NCBI RefSeq assembly: GCF_004217565.1
Contig: NZ_SHLA01000001.1
Span: forward strand, 1,922,001-1,986,000
Direction of reading: 5' to 3'
DNA from: Zhihengliuella halotolerans
GTDB lineage: Bacteria > Actinomycetota > Actinomycetes > Actinomycetales > Micrococcaceae
Length of the DNA stretch: 64,000 bases
Shown here in pieces: positions 1-8,010 of the stretch. Under the pieces are notes generated by a model. The model was not told the DNA's origin and ran no database searches. It saw only the letters and a program-made list of their open reading frames with translations. Within the stretch, counting starts at the first letter, position 1. Each line of letters opens with the position of its first letter. The translations under genes were made by a program, and so were the position numbers.

Positions 1-6
1 GAACCC

Positions 7-528
7 ATGAGCAACTACCCCGTGGCGCCCGAGCCCCAGGAAACCGCCGCACCCGAGCCCTCGAAGTTCGCGATGTTGAAGAAGCTGACACTCGTTTCGG
101 CGGCCCTTTACCTGATCTCGACACTCGTCTCCCTGCCGGCCGCGATGGACAACAGCGCCATACGTGAGCAGATGGAGATGTCCGGAACGACCGTCGACGA
201 CGCCATGCTCCAGGCCGCACAGGGCGTGGCGATCGGCACCGCAATCGCCACGCTCGTCGTCGGACTGGGCCTCTACGCGCTGGTGATCATCGGCCTCTAC
301 AAGCGCAAGAACTGGGCACGCGTCCTCGGCATCATCTTTGCGATCCTCTCGCTGGTCGGCTTCCTGATCGGCCTCTTCGCGAGCGGACTCATGCCGACCG
401 TCGCCAGCACGTCCGTCTTCACCACGATCCTGGGCATCGTCTCCGCCCTCGTGACCGTCTACTGGCTGGTGCTCGCCTTCAGCTCGCAGGTGGCCGAGTA
501 CCTGCGCAAGCCGAGCCCTCTGGCCTAG
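7..528 (+). CDS. Small four-helix membrane protein (paralogue 1)
   Basis: This 173-residue protein of unknown function is predicted to sit in the cytoplasmic membrane. A polar, proline-rich N-terminus of about 25 residues precedes four hydrophobic segments near residues 27-47, 73-97, 104-126 and 135-160. A short basic loop, KRKNWARVLG, precedes the third helix. The next gene encodes a protein of identical length with the same layout and the same NWARVLG loop, so the two are tandem paralogues. Only six bases precede the ATG in the window, so its promoter cannot be judged. I do not recognise a named family. Confidence 0.75.
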   Translation: MSNYPVAPEPQETAAPEPSKFAMLKKLTLVSAALYLISTLVSLPAAMDNSAIREQMEMSGTTVDDAMLQAAQGVAIGTAIATLVVGLGLYALVIIGLYKRKNWARVLGIIFAILSLVGFLIGLFASGLMPTVASTSVFTTILGIVSALVTVYWLVLAFSSQVAEYLRKPSPLA

Positions 529-540
529 GCCACCGGCACA

Positions 541-601
541 TCCAGCACGACGGCGTCCCCGCACCGAACCGCGTTCGGTGCGGGGACGCCGTCGTGCTGG
601 A
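541..601. terminator. Perfect 29-bp hairpin downstream of paralogue 1
   Basis: Two perfectly complementary 29-nt arms flank a 3-nt loop (arms 541-569 and 573-601), starting 13 nt after the stop codon. There is no T-run, which fits the intrinsic terminators without U-tracts reported in actinobacteria. The arm core GTCCCCGCACCGAA recurs in the hairpin at 2166-2213. Confidence 0.7.
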
Positions 602-694
602 GTGATCGGCGCGTCCACATCGTCCTCAAGGCTGACGCCCGAACCCCGCGCGTCTGAAAGACTCGCCGGAAGGAGAACGGAAGGACACGCACCG

Positions 695-1216
695 ATGAGC
701 GATCATCCCGTGGCACCGGAAGCGCGCCAGACGGCCGGCGGCGAGCCGGCGGAGTTCACCCGGCTGAAGCGGCTCACGATCGCCTCGCTGCTCCTCTTCA
801 TGATCGCCGTGGCCGCGGGCGTCCTCGGTGCGCTGGACGCGGACACGATGCGCGAACAGCTCGATTCCGCCGGTTCGCCCACCGACGAGACGGCGGTGCA
901 GTTGGCTCAGGCGGTCGCGCTCGCCATCGCGGGCGGCAGCGCCGTCGGCGGCCTTGCCGCCTATGTGCTCGTGATCAAGGGCCTCTATCACCGCAGGAAC
1001 TGGGCGCGTGTCCTCGGCATGGTGTTCGCGGTCCTCTCCATCATCACCTACGCCTTCAGCCTGACCACCTCCGCGCCGTTGCTCGCCACCGGCGGACTCG
1101 CCGTGGCCTCCCTCGCTGTCGAGGGCCTGGCACTGCTCGTGAGCGGCTACTGGCTGGTCCTCGGCTTCAACGCGCAGGTCGCCGAATACCTGCGCAGGCC
1201 ACGCAACCTCGCCTGA
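695..1216 (+). CDS. Small four-helix membrane protein (paralogue 2)
   Basis: This 173-residue unknown membrane protein is the same length as the gene at 7-528. It shares a SNYP/SDHP-VAPE-type start, a KKLT/KRLT stretch before helix 1, and the NWARVLG loop before helix 3. The open frame extends upstream to 578. I chose the ATG at 695 because it gives the paralogue's length and follows a purine-rich GGAAGGAGAACGGAAGG stretch. Four hydrophobic segments are evident. The function is unknown; the pair probably arose by tandem duplication. Confidence 0.72.
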   Translation: MSDHPVAPEARQTAGGEPAEFTRLKRLTIASLLLFMIAVAAGVLGALDADTMREQLDSAGSPTDETAVQLAQAVALAIAGGSAVGGLAAYVLVIKGLYHRRNWARVLGMVFAVLSIITYAFSLTTSAPLLATGGLAVASLAVEGLALLVSGYWLVLGFNAQVAEYLRRPRNLA

Positions 1217-1225
1217 TGCGCTCGC

Positions 1226-2131
1226 TCAGCCGGCGTCGAGGAAGGCCTGGGCAGCCTCGCGGTGTTGCTGCTCGCCCGTCAGGAGCGCGAATTCGACGTA
1301 GGCGAGCGCGCTGGCCGACAGCAGCGCCGTTCCCCGTTCGGCCAGCCGTTCAGGCACCGCTCCCCCGGCCTCCCGGTAAGCGTCCAGGAGGATGCCGAAC
1401 TCCTCCGGCGTGGACAACGACTGCTGCAGGGCGAAATCGGCCACCGGGTCGGTGACCTTGGCCGTCGTCCAGTCGAGGACCGCGAGGATCCCGGCGTCGG
1501 CCCCGAGCAAAAGGTGCGCCGGGTAGAGCTCGCCGTGGCTGAACCGCATGTCCTCGGGCCACATCGAGTCATCGTCGATCCACCGGTCCCAGCGTTCGCG
1601 GGCGTCAGTCGGGACGTCGAATTCGGCCACTGCGGCGTCGAAGCGGTCACGCCAGGCGGAGCGGACGATCTCAGACGTCTCGACGACGAGGCCCGCACCA
1701 CGCGCTTCCTCCACGTCCGCGGTGTGCAGCTCGGCGAGCAGCCGGCCGAAGGACCGCAGGTAGGCCGGCGCGTCCGAGTCGAAGTGCATGACGGGCGCGC
1801 CGTCGTCGTCGAGGGTCAGGCCCGGCTCTCCGGGCAGCAGCGGGTACGCGATGAGCTCCCCGGTGGCAATCCGCCAATCCGGGATCGCGACGCTGAGGTG
1901 CGGGGCCGCAAAGTCGAGGATGCGCCGCTCGTCCTGGATCTTCGCCGCCACATCGGCACGCCGCGGCACGCGCAGCACCCAGCCGTCACCATCGTCGTCC
2001 GTGGCGAGCGCGACCTGGTAATCGAGCCCGGCCTCGATGACGCGCATCCCGTCCGGGCGCACCGTCAGACCGTGCCGTGCAGCGAGTTGGACCAGCGCGT
2101 CCGTCCGTGGGGAGTCGTTGTCAGCGTCCAT
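1226..2131 (-). CDS. Macrolide 2'-phosphotransferase-like kinase (APH/Mph fold)
   Basis: This 301-residue protein of the aminoglycoside/macrolide phosphotransferase family would transfer phosphate from a nucleotide to the 2'-OH of macrolides, if active. The N-lobe has the strand pattern VLRVPRR near residue 60. The C-lobe shows SHGELYPAHLLL (Brenner-type motif) followed by VLDWTTAKVTDPVADF, the Mph-style DxD/DPxxDF segment. The usual catalytic Asp of HGD is Glu here, which is atypical and makes activity uncertain. The start at 2131 follows AAAGGTGAAGGC; the longer open frame upstream runs antisense-like through the folD terminator. It stands alone between convergent units. It could be a kinase for another hydroxylated substrate. 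Confidence 0.7.
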   Translation of the reverse strand: MDADNDSPRTDALVQLAARHGLTVRPDGMRVIEAGLDYQVALATDDDGDGWVLRVPRRADVAAKIQDERRILDFAAPHLSVAIPDWRIATGELIAYPLLPGEPGLTLDDDGAPVMHFDSDAPAYLRSFGRLLAELHTADVEEARGAGLVVETSEIVRSAWRDRFDAAVAEFDVPTDARERWDRWIDDDSMWPEDMRFSHGELYPAHLLLGADAGILAVLDWTTAKVTDPVADFALQQSLSTPEEFGILLDAYREAGGAVPERLAERGTALLSASALAYVEFALLTGEQQHREAAQAFLDAG

Positions 2132-2165
2132 GCCTTCACCTTTCCACGCGGTCGACGCCCTCGCA

Positions 2166-2213
2166 ACGACGACGTCCCCGCACCGAACGCTTTCGGTGCG
2201 GGGACGTCGTCGT
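2166..2213. terminator. Perfect 22-bp hairpin at the end of glyA-folD
   Basis: Arms 2166-2187 and 2192-2213 are perfectly complementary around a 4-nt loop. The hairpin lies 17 nt beyond the folD stop on the minus strand and just upstream of the Mph-like gene. It shares the GTCCCCGCACCGAA arm core with the hairpin at 541-601. Confidence 0.7.
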
Positions 2214-2229
2214 GCTGGAAGGACCGCCG

Positions 2230-3117
2230 TCAGGCCAGGCCGGCCTGGCGCTCGGCCGCCTCCACGACGTTGGTCATGAGCAGCGCGACGGTCATAGGGC
2301 CGACGCCGCCGGGGTTCGGCGACAGGAAGCCCGCCACCTCGGCCACGCCCGGGTGCACGTCGCCGTAGATCTTCTGCTTGCCCGTCTCCGGATCGTCTTC
2401 GCGGGTCACGCCCACGTCGAGCACTGCGGCGCCCGGCTTGACGTGCTCCGGCTTGACGATGTGCTTGACGCCGGCGGCGGCCACGATCACATCCGCCTGC
2501 TGCAGGAAGGGCGCCATGTCCGGCGTGCCGGTGTGCACCTGCGTGACGGTGGCGTTGACCGAACGTCGCGCGAGCAGCAGACCCATGGGGCGGCCGATCG
2601 TCACGCCGCGGCCGACGACCACGACGTGCTTGCCGGCCAGATCGTAGTCGTTGCGCTGGAGCAGTTCGATCACGCCGCGGGGCGTGCACGGCAGCGGGGT
2701 GTCGATCGGTCCGTTGACGTTGAGGACCAGGCGCCCGAGGTTGGTCGGGTGCAGGCCGTCAGCGTCCTTGGCCGGGTCGATGCGCTCGAGGATCGCGTCG
2801 GTGTCCAGGTGCTTGGGCAGTGGCAGCTGCACGATGTACCCGTGGCAGGAATCGTCCGCGTTGAGCTCATCGATCAGCGCCTCGACCTCTTGCTGCGTGG
2901 CGTCGGCCGGCAGCTCGCGCTGGATCGAGTTCATGCCGATCGCTTCGGACTGCTTGTGCTTCATGCCGACGTAGAGCTGCGACGCCGGGTCCGCGCCGAC
3001 GAGCACCGTGGCGATGCCCGGGGTGACGCCCTTGGCCTTGAGCGCGGCGACGCGCTCGACCAGTTCGTCCTTGATGGCCGCTGCAGCGGCCTTGCCGTTG
3101 AGTTTCTGTGCAGTCAT
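2230..3117 (-). CDS. folD: Methylenetetrahydrofolate dehydrogenase/cyclohydrolase FolD
   Basis: FolD interconverts 5,10-methylene-, methenyl- and 10-formyl-tetrahydrofolate in the cytosol, using NADP. The 295-residue product has the family signature around Y48 and K52 ([10 protein letters not shown]), the QLPLPKHLD stretch, [11 protein letters not shown] and the dinucleotide-binding [13 protein letters not shown] preferred the ATG at 3117 over an in-frame start at 3144, because 3117 follows a GAGG element while the upstream start has no properly spaced site. It lies 20 nt after glyA and is almost certainly cotranscribed with it, so the serine-derived methylene group made by GlyA is oxidised by FolD to formyl-folate for purine synthesis. 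A strong hairpin follows. Confidence 0.96.
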   Translation of the reverse strand: MTAQKLNGKAAAAAIKDELVERVAALKAKGVTPGIATVLVGADPASQLYVGMKHKQSEAIGMNSIQRELPADATQQEVEALIDELNADDSCHGYIVQLPLPKHLDTDAILERIDPAKDADGLHPTNLGRLVLNVNGPIDTPLPCTPRGVIELLQRNDYDLAGKHVVVVGRGVTIGRPMGLLLARRSVNATVTQVHTGTPDMAPFLQQADVIVAAAGVKHIVKPEHVKPGAAVLDVGVTREDDPETGKQKIYGDVHPGVAEVAGFLSPNPGGVGPMTVALLMTNVVEAAERQAGLA

Positions 3118-3137
3118 CGCGCCGGTGCCCGCCTCGT

Positions 3138-4427
3138 TCACCATTCCTCGTGGCCCGGGTAGAGCGGGAAGGCCTCGGCCAGCGCGTCGACGCGTGCCTT
3201 CAGGGCCTCCTTGTCCGCTGCCTGGCCGTTGATGAGCGCGGTGGCGATGATGTCGGCCACCTCGATGAACTCCGTCTCGCCGAAGCCGCGGGTGGCCAGA
3301 GCCGGCGTGCCGATGCGCAGACCGGAGGTCACCATCGGCGGGCGGGGGTCGAACGGGACCGCGTTGCGGTTCACGGTGATGCCGATCTCGTGCAGAAGAT
3401 CCTCGGCCTGTTGGCCGTCGAGCTCCGAATTGCGCAGGTCGACGAGGGCCAGGTGCACGTCCGTGCCGCCCGTGAGGACCGAGACGCCGGCTTCGGCGAC
3501 ATCGGCCTGGCTCAAGCGCTCGGCGAGGGCGCGAGCACCGGCGAGGGTGCGCTCCTGGCGCTCGCGGAACTCCTCGGAGGCGGCGATCTTGAAGGCCACG
3601 GCCTTGCCGGCGATCGCGTGCATCAGGGGCCCGCCCTGCTGGCCCGGGAAGACGTTCGAGTTGATCTTCTTGTACAGCTCGAGGTCGTTCGTGAGGATCA
3701 GGCCGGAACGCGGGCCGGCCAGGGTCTTGTGCACGGTCGACGAGACGATGTCGGCGTGCGGGACCGGGCTCGGGTGCAGCCCGGCCGCCACCAGACCGGC
3801 GAAGTGCGCCATGTCAACCCAGAGCTTGGCGCCGACCTCGTCGGCGATCTCGCGGAACTTCGCGAAATCGAGCTGGCGCGGGTACGCGGACCAGCCGGCG
3901 ATGATGACATCGGGCTTCTCGGCGATGGCCTGCTCGCGCAGCTTGTCCATGTCGACGGTGAAGGTCTCGGGGTCGACCTCGTAGGCGGCGACCTCGTAGA
4001 GCTTTCCGGAGAAGTTCAGCTTCATGCCGTGAGTCAGGTGGCCGCCGTGGGCGAGCGAGAGGCCGAGGATCTTGTCGCCCGGCTCGATGAGCGCGGCCAG
4101 GACGGCGGCGTTCGCCGAAGCGCCCGAGTGGGGCTGAACGTTGGCGTACTTGGCGCCGAAGAGCTCCTTGGCGCGGTCGCGGGCCAGGTTCTCGGCGACG
4201 TCGACGTGCTCGCAACCGCCGTAGTAGCGACGGCCCGGGTAGCCTTCCGCGTACTTGTTGGTCAGCACGGAGCCCTGCGCTTCGAGAACGGCGCGCGGGG
4301 CGAAATTCTCGGAAGCGATCATCTCCAGGGTGTTGCGCTGGCGTCCCAGTTCGGCTTCGAGGACCGCGGCGATCTCCGGGTCCAGCTCAGCGAGGGAACG
4401 GTTGGTCACGTTCGAGTCAGTGCTCAA
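3138..4427 (-). CDS. glyA: Serine hydroxymethyltransferase
   Basis: GlyA is a PLP enzyme that converts serine and tetrahydrofolate to glycine and 5,10-methylene-THF. The 429-residue product is of normal length and shows [18 protein letters not shown] near the N-terminus, the [15 protein letters not shown] segment, [14 protein letters not shown] and the PLP lysine motif [13 protein letters not shown] (K234). It is the first gene of a glyA-folD operon whose leader contains a ZTP riboswitch (about 4528-4603). A GGAG element sits shortly upstream of the start, and purU is divergent. Expression should therefore rise when ZTP/ZMP accumulates during shortage of 10-formyl-THF. Confidence 0.97.
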   Translation of the reverse strand: MSTDSNVTNRSLAELDPEIAAVLEAELGRQRNTLEMIASENFAPRAVLEAQGSVLTNKYAEGYPGRRYYGGCEHVDVAENLARDRAKELFGAKYANVQPHSGASANAAVLAALIEPGDKILGLSLAHGGHLTHGMKLNFSGKLYEVAAYEVDPETFTVDMDKLREQAIAEKPDVIIAGWSAYPRQLDFAKFREIADEVGAKLWVDMAHFAGLVAAGLHPSPVPHADIVSSTVHKTLAGPRSGLILTNDLELYKKINSNVFPGQQGGPLMHAIAGKAVAFKIAASEEFRERQERTLAGARALAERLSQADVAEAGVSVLTGGTDVHLALVDLRNSELDGQQAEDLLHEIGITVNRNAVPFDPRPPMVTSGLRIGTPALATRGFGETEFIEVADIIATALINGQAADKEALKARVDALAEAFPLYPGHEEW

Positions 4428-4527
4428 TCTTTGCTCCTTGTCGAGAAGGCAGTTCTATTTCGGCGTGGACGGGCAGCAGGTAGCGCATCCACCGTCTTCG
4501 GCGGGCAGGCCCCTGCTCGACCCTGGG

Positions 4528-4603
4528 CCCAGGCGCGCGGTCCGGATAGGTCTCATGGTGCCGCTCCCTGGTGGTTATCCACCTCACGCCAGTCGCGACG
4601 GTT
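4528..4603 (-). ncRNA. ZTP (pfl) riboswitch in the glyA leader
   Basis: Read on the minus strand, this leader segment carries the conserved blocks of the pfl/ZTP aptamer in order: a GACTGGCG block, a short hairpin GGTGGATAACCACC, then CAGGGAGCGGCAC. After a variable linker comes the 3' pseudoknot segment CCGCGCGCCTGGGC. This class senses ZMP/ZTP and commonly precedes glyA, folD and purH in bacteria, which matches the glyA-folD operon about 100 nt downstream. The 3' block is continued by CCAGG, making a self-complementary CCTGGGCCCAGG that could be the switching element. Whether control is by termination or translation cannot be told by eye. A covariance-model search would settle the call. Confidence 0.88.
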
Positions 4604-4761
4604 CTACTCTATCGGAGATGGGCCCGAGGATCCGGCCTCGATTTCGTGCCCGTCACGTTCGCGTCACAGCGGTGTCATATGACAGCCGGCGGAGCCGCAG
4701 CGTGGGCCCGCTTCTCCGTCTCGACTGCCACCCGCCGCGCGCACGGAGGCGACGGGGCGAC

Positions 4762-4767
4762 TACCCT
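4762..4767 (+). promoter_or_regulatory. -10 box TACCCT of purU
   Basis: TACCCT lies 7 nt before the GTG at 4775, so transcription would begin at or next to the start codon. This supports a leaderless purU mRNA and decides the start against the upstream in-frame ATGs. Confidence 0.55.
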
Positions 4768-4774
4768 TGTGGGG

Positions 4775-5668
4775 GTGAGCATCGAATCATCTACTGGCGA
4801 GAACACCCCTGCTACCGCACCCGCGGCACGAAACTTCATCGTGACGCTCTCCTGTACAGACCAGCCCGGCATCGTGTACGCGGTCTCCGGCGCACTGTTG
4901 CAGGCGGGCTGCAACATCACGGAGTCGCAGCAGTTCGAGTCCCCGGAGACGGGGACCTTCTTCATGCGCGTCGCCGTCGCCACCGAGGCGACGCAGGCCG
5001 AGGTGTGGGGTTCGCTCGAGCCTGTCGCGCAGGCTTTCGGCATGCAGCTCGACGTGTTCGACGCCGAGCGCCCGGCGCGGACGCTCATCATGTGCTCCAA
5101 GGAGGGCCACGCTCTCAACGACCTGCTGTTCCAGCAGCGTGCGGGCATGCTCTCGATCGAGGTGCCGCTGATCGTCTCCAACCACGCGGACCTGCGCCCG
5201 ATGGCCGAGTTCTACGGGGTGCCGTTCGTCCACCTGCCGGTCACGAAGGACAACAAGGCCGACGCCGAGGCGCGCCTGCTGGAACTCGTGACCGAGCACC
5301 AGATCGACGTGGTGGTGCTGGCCCGCTACATGCAGATTCTCTCCAACGACCTGTGCCGCGAGCTGAACGGGCGGGCGATCAACATCCACCACTCGTTCCT
5401 GCCGTCCTTCAAGGGCGCCAAGCCGTACCACCAGGCGCACGCGCGCGGCGTGAAGCTGATCGGCGCGACCGCGCACTACGTGACGACCGACCTCGACGAG
5501 GGCCCGATCATCGAGCAGGAGGTCATCCGCGTTAACCACGCGCAGACGCCGCAGCAGTTCGTGGCCCTGGGACGCGACGTCGAGGGCCGCACTCTGGCCA
5601 CGGCCGTCCAGTGGCACGCGCAGCACCGCGTCCTGCTCGACGGCACCCGGACGGTCGTCTTCAACTAG
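4775..5668 (+). CDS. purU: Formyltetrahydrofolate deformylase
   Basis: PurU hydrolyses 10-formyl-THF to formate and THF, balancing the one-carbon pool and supplying formate. The 297-residue protein has an N-terminal ACT domain (about residues 20-95, starting VTLSCTDQPGIVYAVSGAL). A formyltransferase-type catalytic domain follows, with INIHHSFLPSFKGAKPYHQA and a late DLDEGPIIEQ, giving the Asn-His-Asp set of the PurN fold. The open frame reaches back to 4571, but only the GTG at 4775 gives the usual family length and a -10 box at the right distance. It is divergent from glyA-folD, which makes and interconverts the same cofactors. Confidence 0.94.
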   Translation: MSIESSTGENTPATAPAARNFIVTLSCTDQPGIVYAVSGALLQAGCNITESQQFESPETGTFFMRVAVATEATQAEVWGSLEPVAQAFGMQLDVFDAERPARTLIMCSKEGHALNDLLFQQRAGMLSIEVPLIVSNHADLRPMAEFYGVPFVHLPVTKDNKADAEARLLELVTEHQIDVVVLARYMQILSNDLCRELNGRAINIHHSFLPSFKGAKPYHQAHARGVKLIGATAHYVTTDLDEGPIIEQEVIRVNHAQTPQQFVALGRDVEGRTLATAVQWHAQHRVLLDGTRTVVFN

Positions 5669-6160
5669 TCAGGCACGAGGGCGCCGCGCGGCCAACATGC
5701 TGGCCGGCACCAACACCGCGAACGCGACGAGGCTCACGAAGTAGAGGAGCGTCCCCCACGGGGGATAGCTGCCCGACGTGACAAAGGTGTCGCCGAGCGC
5801 CATCCCCGGACCGAAGGACACGAAGAGGTACGACGGCGCCGCGAGCACGAGCAGCGCGAGGTGCAGCACGAGCGTCTGGTGGGCCGAGAAGCGGCGCGCG
5901 AGCGCCCCGGCGAGGACCGCGGCAGCCAGCACCGTCCCGATAACGGCCCAGCCGACGACGACCGGCTCGTACAGAGACTCACCCGCCTGCTCGACGGCGG
6001 CCCGGATCTCGTCGAGCGAGGCGCCCGGCGCCGCGGCCAGCGGCTCCCACACGAGCAACTGCAGCACGCCGACCTGCGCGTACGCGGCGACAACACAGAA
6101 CCCGGCCAGACCAGCCCACGCCGCCCGGCGCGAATTTCCAGCTCGTCGTATGGCCAACAC
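5669..6160 (-). CDS. Four-helix membrane protein, unknown
   Basis: This 163-residue hydrophobic protein has predicted helices near residues 15-37, 66-88, 95-115 and 135-157. The loop between helices 1 and 2 (about residues 38-65) is long and acidic, probably extracytoplasmic. The GTG start at 6160 lies next to a GGGGGA stretch, and TAGATC stands 6 nt before it. Its stop touches the end of purU, so the two genes are convergent with no room for a hairpin between them. It lies just downstream of rlmC and may be cotranscribed with it. No family is recognised. Confidence 0.6.
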   Translation of the reverse strand: MLAIRRAGNSRRAAWAGLAGFCVVAAYAQVGVLQLLVWEPLAAAPGASLDEIRAAVEQAGESLYEPVVVGWAVIGTVLAAAVLAGALARRFSAHQTLVLHLALLVLAAPSYLFVSFGPGMALGDTFVTSGSYPPWGTLLYFVSLVAFAVLVPASMLAARRPRA

Positions 6161-6169
6161 TCCCCCGAT

Positions 6170-7354
6170 CTACGCCGCCCTCGTGAGCAGAGTGATGACC
6201 TCATAGTGGTTCGATTGCGGGAACATGTCCATCACGCGCGCCTTGACCGGCTTCAGCGAGGGCATGAGCTCGAGGTCCTTCGCCAGCGTCACCGCGTTGC
6301 AGCTCGAGTAGAGCACGTGCCGGATCCCCGACGCCTCAAGCCATCCGGCCAGCTCCGCCCCGGTCCCCCGCCTCGGCGGGTTCACGACGACCATCTCCGG
6401 CAGTTCCTCCGGCTTCGCACCCAGCGCGAACGCCGTGGCGTCACCGGCCGCGAACTCGACGCCGTCCAGCCCGAGCTCGTCGCGCGTCAGTTCGGCACTC
6501 GCGACGGCCTCTGCGCTGAGTTCGATCCCCCTCACGCGGCGCCCCGGGCGGGCGCCGGCGCGGGACGCCCCGTCGTCGTACCCTGCTCTTCCCACGCCCG
6601 CGGCGAGATGCAGCGCGAAGCCGCCGACCCCGCAGTACAGGTCCCACACACTGGCGGGCCCCACCTCGTCGACCCACGCCGCGCCCTGCCGGTAGAGCGC
6701 CGCGCCGACCTCGGTGTTGGTCTGGAAGAAGCTGCGCGGCAGCAGGTGCAGGCCGATGCCGTTGACCTCCATCGTCAGCGACGTCTGCGCGGTCAGCGGG
6801 ATCTCGGTCTCGCCCTCGAGCACCGCCTTGTGCGCGGGTTGCAGGTTCGCGCTCGCCACGCGCAGGGCCGGCAGGCGTTCGATGAGCCCGGGCAGATGCT
6901 CGCGCAGGACGGGGACGAGGGCCTCGCTGCGCAGCACGAACCGCACCATGAGCTCGCCCGACGGCGCCTCGGTCACCAACAGGTACTTCAACTCGCCCGT
7001 GCGGGTCGGCACGTCGTACGGGGTCAGGCGGGCCGCGCGGATCAGGTTCGAGAGCACGCGCAGCGCCTCGGCGATCCCGGGGGTGATGAGGCCGCAGCGC
7101 CGCAGGTCGATGCCGTGGCCGTCGGCGTCGAGGATGCCAATGCGCGGGTGGCGCGTGGTGCCCGAGACGACCATCTTGGCCTTGTTTCGGAAGCCGGATT
7201 CGGCGCCGGCGAACGGCTCGAGCCACTCGATGTCCGGGTGCGCCGCGAGCAGGTGGCGGCACTGCGCCTCCTTGCCGGCGACCTGTTCCGCGTGGTCCTG
7301 ACCCATCAGGGAGCAGGAGCGGCAGCGGCCGGCGTCGTAGTAGTCGCATTGCAT
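6170..7354 (-). CDS. rlmC: 23S rRNA (uracil-C5)-methyltransferase, RlmC type
   Basis: This SAM-dependent methyltransferase of the TrmA/RlmC/RlmD family forms 5-methyluridine in 23S rRNA. The 394-residue product opens MQCDYYDAGRCRSCSLMGQ, whose C3, C11 and C14 are the RlmC-type iron-sulfur cysteines. It has the SAM-site segment VWDLYCGVGGFALHLA, the VVVNPPRRG motif and the catalytic YSSCNAVTLAKDL cysteine at about residue 352. Length and N-terminus favour RlmC over RlmD, which has a TRAM domain. The start at 7354 discards a 22-residue spurious extension and follows a TAGAAT box by 7 nt. It is divergent from the carbonic-anhydrase-like gene. Confidence 0.88.
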   Translation of the reverse strand: MQCDYYDAGRCRSCSLMGQDHAEQVAGKEAQCRHLLAAHPDIEWLEPFAGAESGFRNKAKMVVSGTTRHPRIGILDADGHGIDLRRCGLITPGIAEALRVLSNLIRAARLTPYDVPTRTGELKYLLVTEAPSGELMVRFVLRSEALVPVLREHLPGLIERLPALRVASANLQPAHKAVLEGETEIPLTAQTSLTMEVNGIGLHLLPRSFFQTNTEVGAALYRQGAAWVDEVGPASVWDLYCGVGGFALHLAAGVGRAGYDDGASRAGARPGRRVRGIELSAEAVASAELTRDELGLDGVEFAAGDATAFALGAKPEELPEMVVVNPPRRGTGAELAGWLEASGIRHVLYSSCNAVTLAKDLELMPSLKPVKARVMDMFPQSNHYEVITLLTRAA

Positions 7355-7361
7355 GCGGGCA

Positions 7362-7406
7362 ATTCTAGTTCCGCGCGCGGAACCTGCACGACGGCGGCAG
7401 TAGTCT
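7362..7406. promoter_or_regulatory. Divergent leaderless promoters of rlmC and the carbonic-anhydrase-like gene
   Basis: On the minus strand TAGAAT (7362-7367) lies 7 nt before the rlmC ATG. On the plus strand TAGTCT (7401-7406) lies 7 nt before the ATG at 7414. Neither gene has a Shine-Dalgarno element. The two -10 boxes are about 33 bp apart, so the two polymerases would overlap. Confidence 0.6.
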
Positions 7407-7413
7407 GAGTGCC

Positions 7414-7935
7414 ATGGCACACCTGATCGAAATCAATGGCAAGAGCCCCGTCGTCCACGCGGGAGCGTTCGTCGCTCCGACCGCCGTGCTCAGCGGTGAC
7501 GTGGTCCTCGCGGACGGGGCCAGCGCCTTCTACGGGGTCTCCGTGCGCGGCGACTCGGACGCGATCCGCATCGGGGCGGGGACGAACCTGCAGGACAACG
7601 TGGTGGTGCACGCCGACCGCGGCGTGCCCTGCACGGTGGGCGAAGGAGTCTCCGTGGGCCACGCCGCCGTGATCCACGGCTGCACGATCGGCAACGGCTG
7701 CCTGATCGGCATGAGCGCGACCGTCATGAACGGGGCCGTCATCGGTGAACAGTCGCTCGTGGCCGCAGGAGCGCTGGTGCTGGAGGGCACGCAGGTCCCG
7801 CCCCGCTCGCTCGTCGCCGGCGTGCCGGCCAAGGTGCGGCGGGAGCTGACCGACGAGGAGGTCGCCGGTCTGGGCACCAACGCCGCGACCTATCTGGAAC
7901 TGGCCGCTGCCCACCGCTCCGCGACGCAGCAGTAG
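7414..7935 (+). CDS. Gamma-carbonic-anhydrase-like left-handed beta-helix protein
   Basis: This 173-residue hexapeptide-repeat protein of the YrdA/gamma-CA group is probably a cytosolic trimer. The repeats run from about residue 15 to 140 (GAFVAPTAVLSGDVVLADGA and following turns). Histidines H66 (VVVHAD), H83 (VGHAAV) and H88 (VIHGC) match the three zinc/iron ligands of the family. R45, D47 and Q60 fit the conserved RGD...Q positions around the active site. Many members of this group have no proven carbonic anhydrase activity, so the reaction is an inference. The start is fixed by a -10 box 7 nt upstream. Confidence 0.88.
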   Translation: MAHLIEINGKSPVVHAGAFVAPTAVLSGDVVLADGASAFYGVSVRGDSDAIRIGAGTNLQDNVVVHADRGVPCTVGEGVSVGHAAVIHGCTIGNGCLIGMSATVMNGAVIGEQSLVAAGALVLEGTQVPPRSLVAGVPAKVRRELTDEEVAGLGTNAATYLELAAAHRSATQQ

Positions 7936-7963
7936 CGCGGCATCCTGCGGCGCCGAACTAATC

Positions 7964-7993
7964 CTAAAGAAGTCTTGCTAAAGACTTCTTTAG
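7964..7993 (+). promoter_or_regulatory. Operator palindrome of the ArsR-type repressor
   Basis: A perfect inverted repeat has arms CTAAAGAAGTCTT (7964-7976) and AAGACTTCTTTAG (7981-7993) around a 4-nt spacer. It ends 5 nt before the -10 box TAGAGT (7999-8004), so bound repressor would cover the -35 region. TAGAGT is 6 nt before the ATG at 8011. The AT-rich arms stand out in a high-GC background. Confidence 0.8.
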
Positions 7994-8010
7994 GTAGGTA
8001 GAGTGGCGCC

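Noticed and set aside
2132-2689. N-terminal extension of the Mph-like gene
   Set aside because: It runs through the folD terminator and folD coding region; the start at 2131 has a ribosome-binding site and the family N-terminus.
4571-4774. 68-residue N-terminal extension of PurU
   Set aside because: It would overlap the ZTP riboswitch on the other strand, is unlike PurU proteins, and a -10 box lies just before the GTG at 4775.
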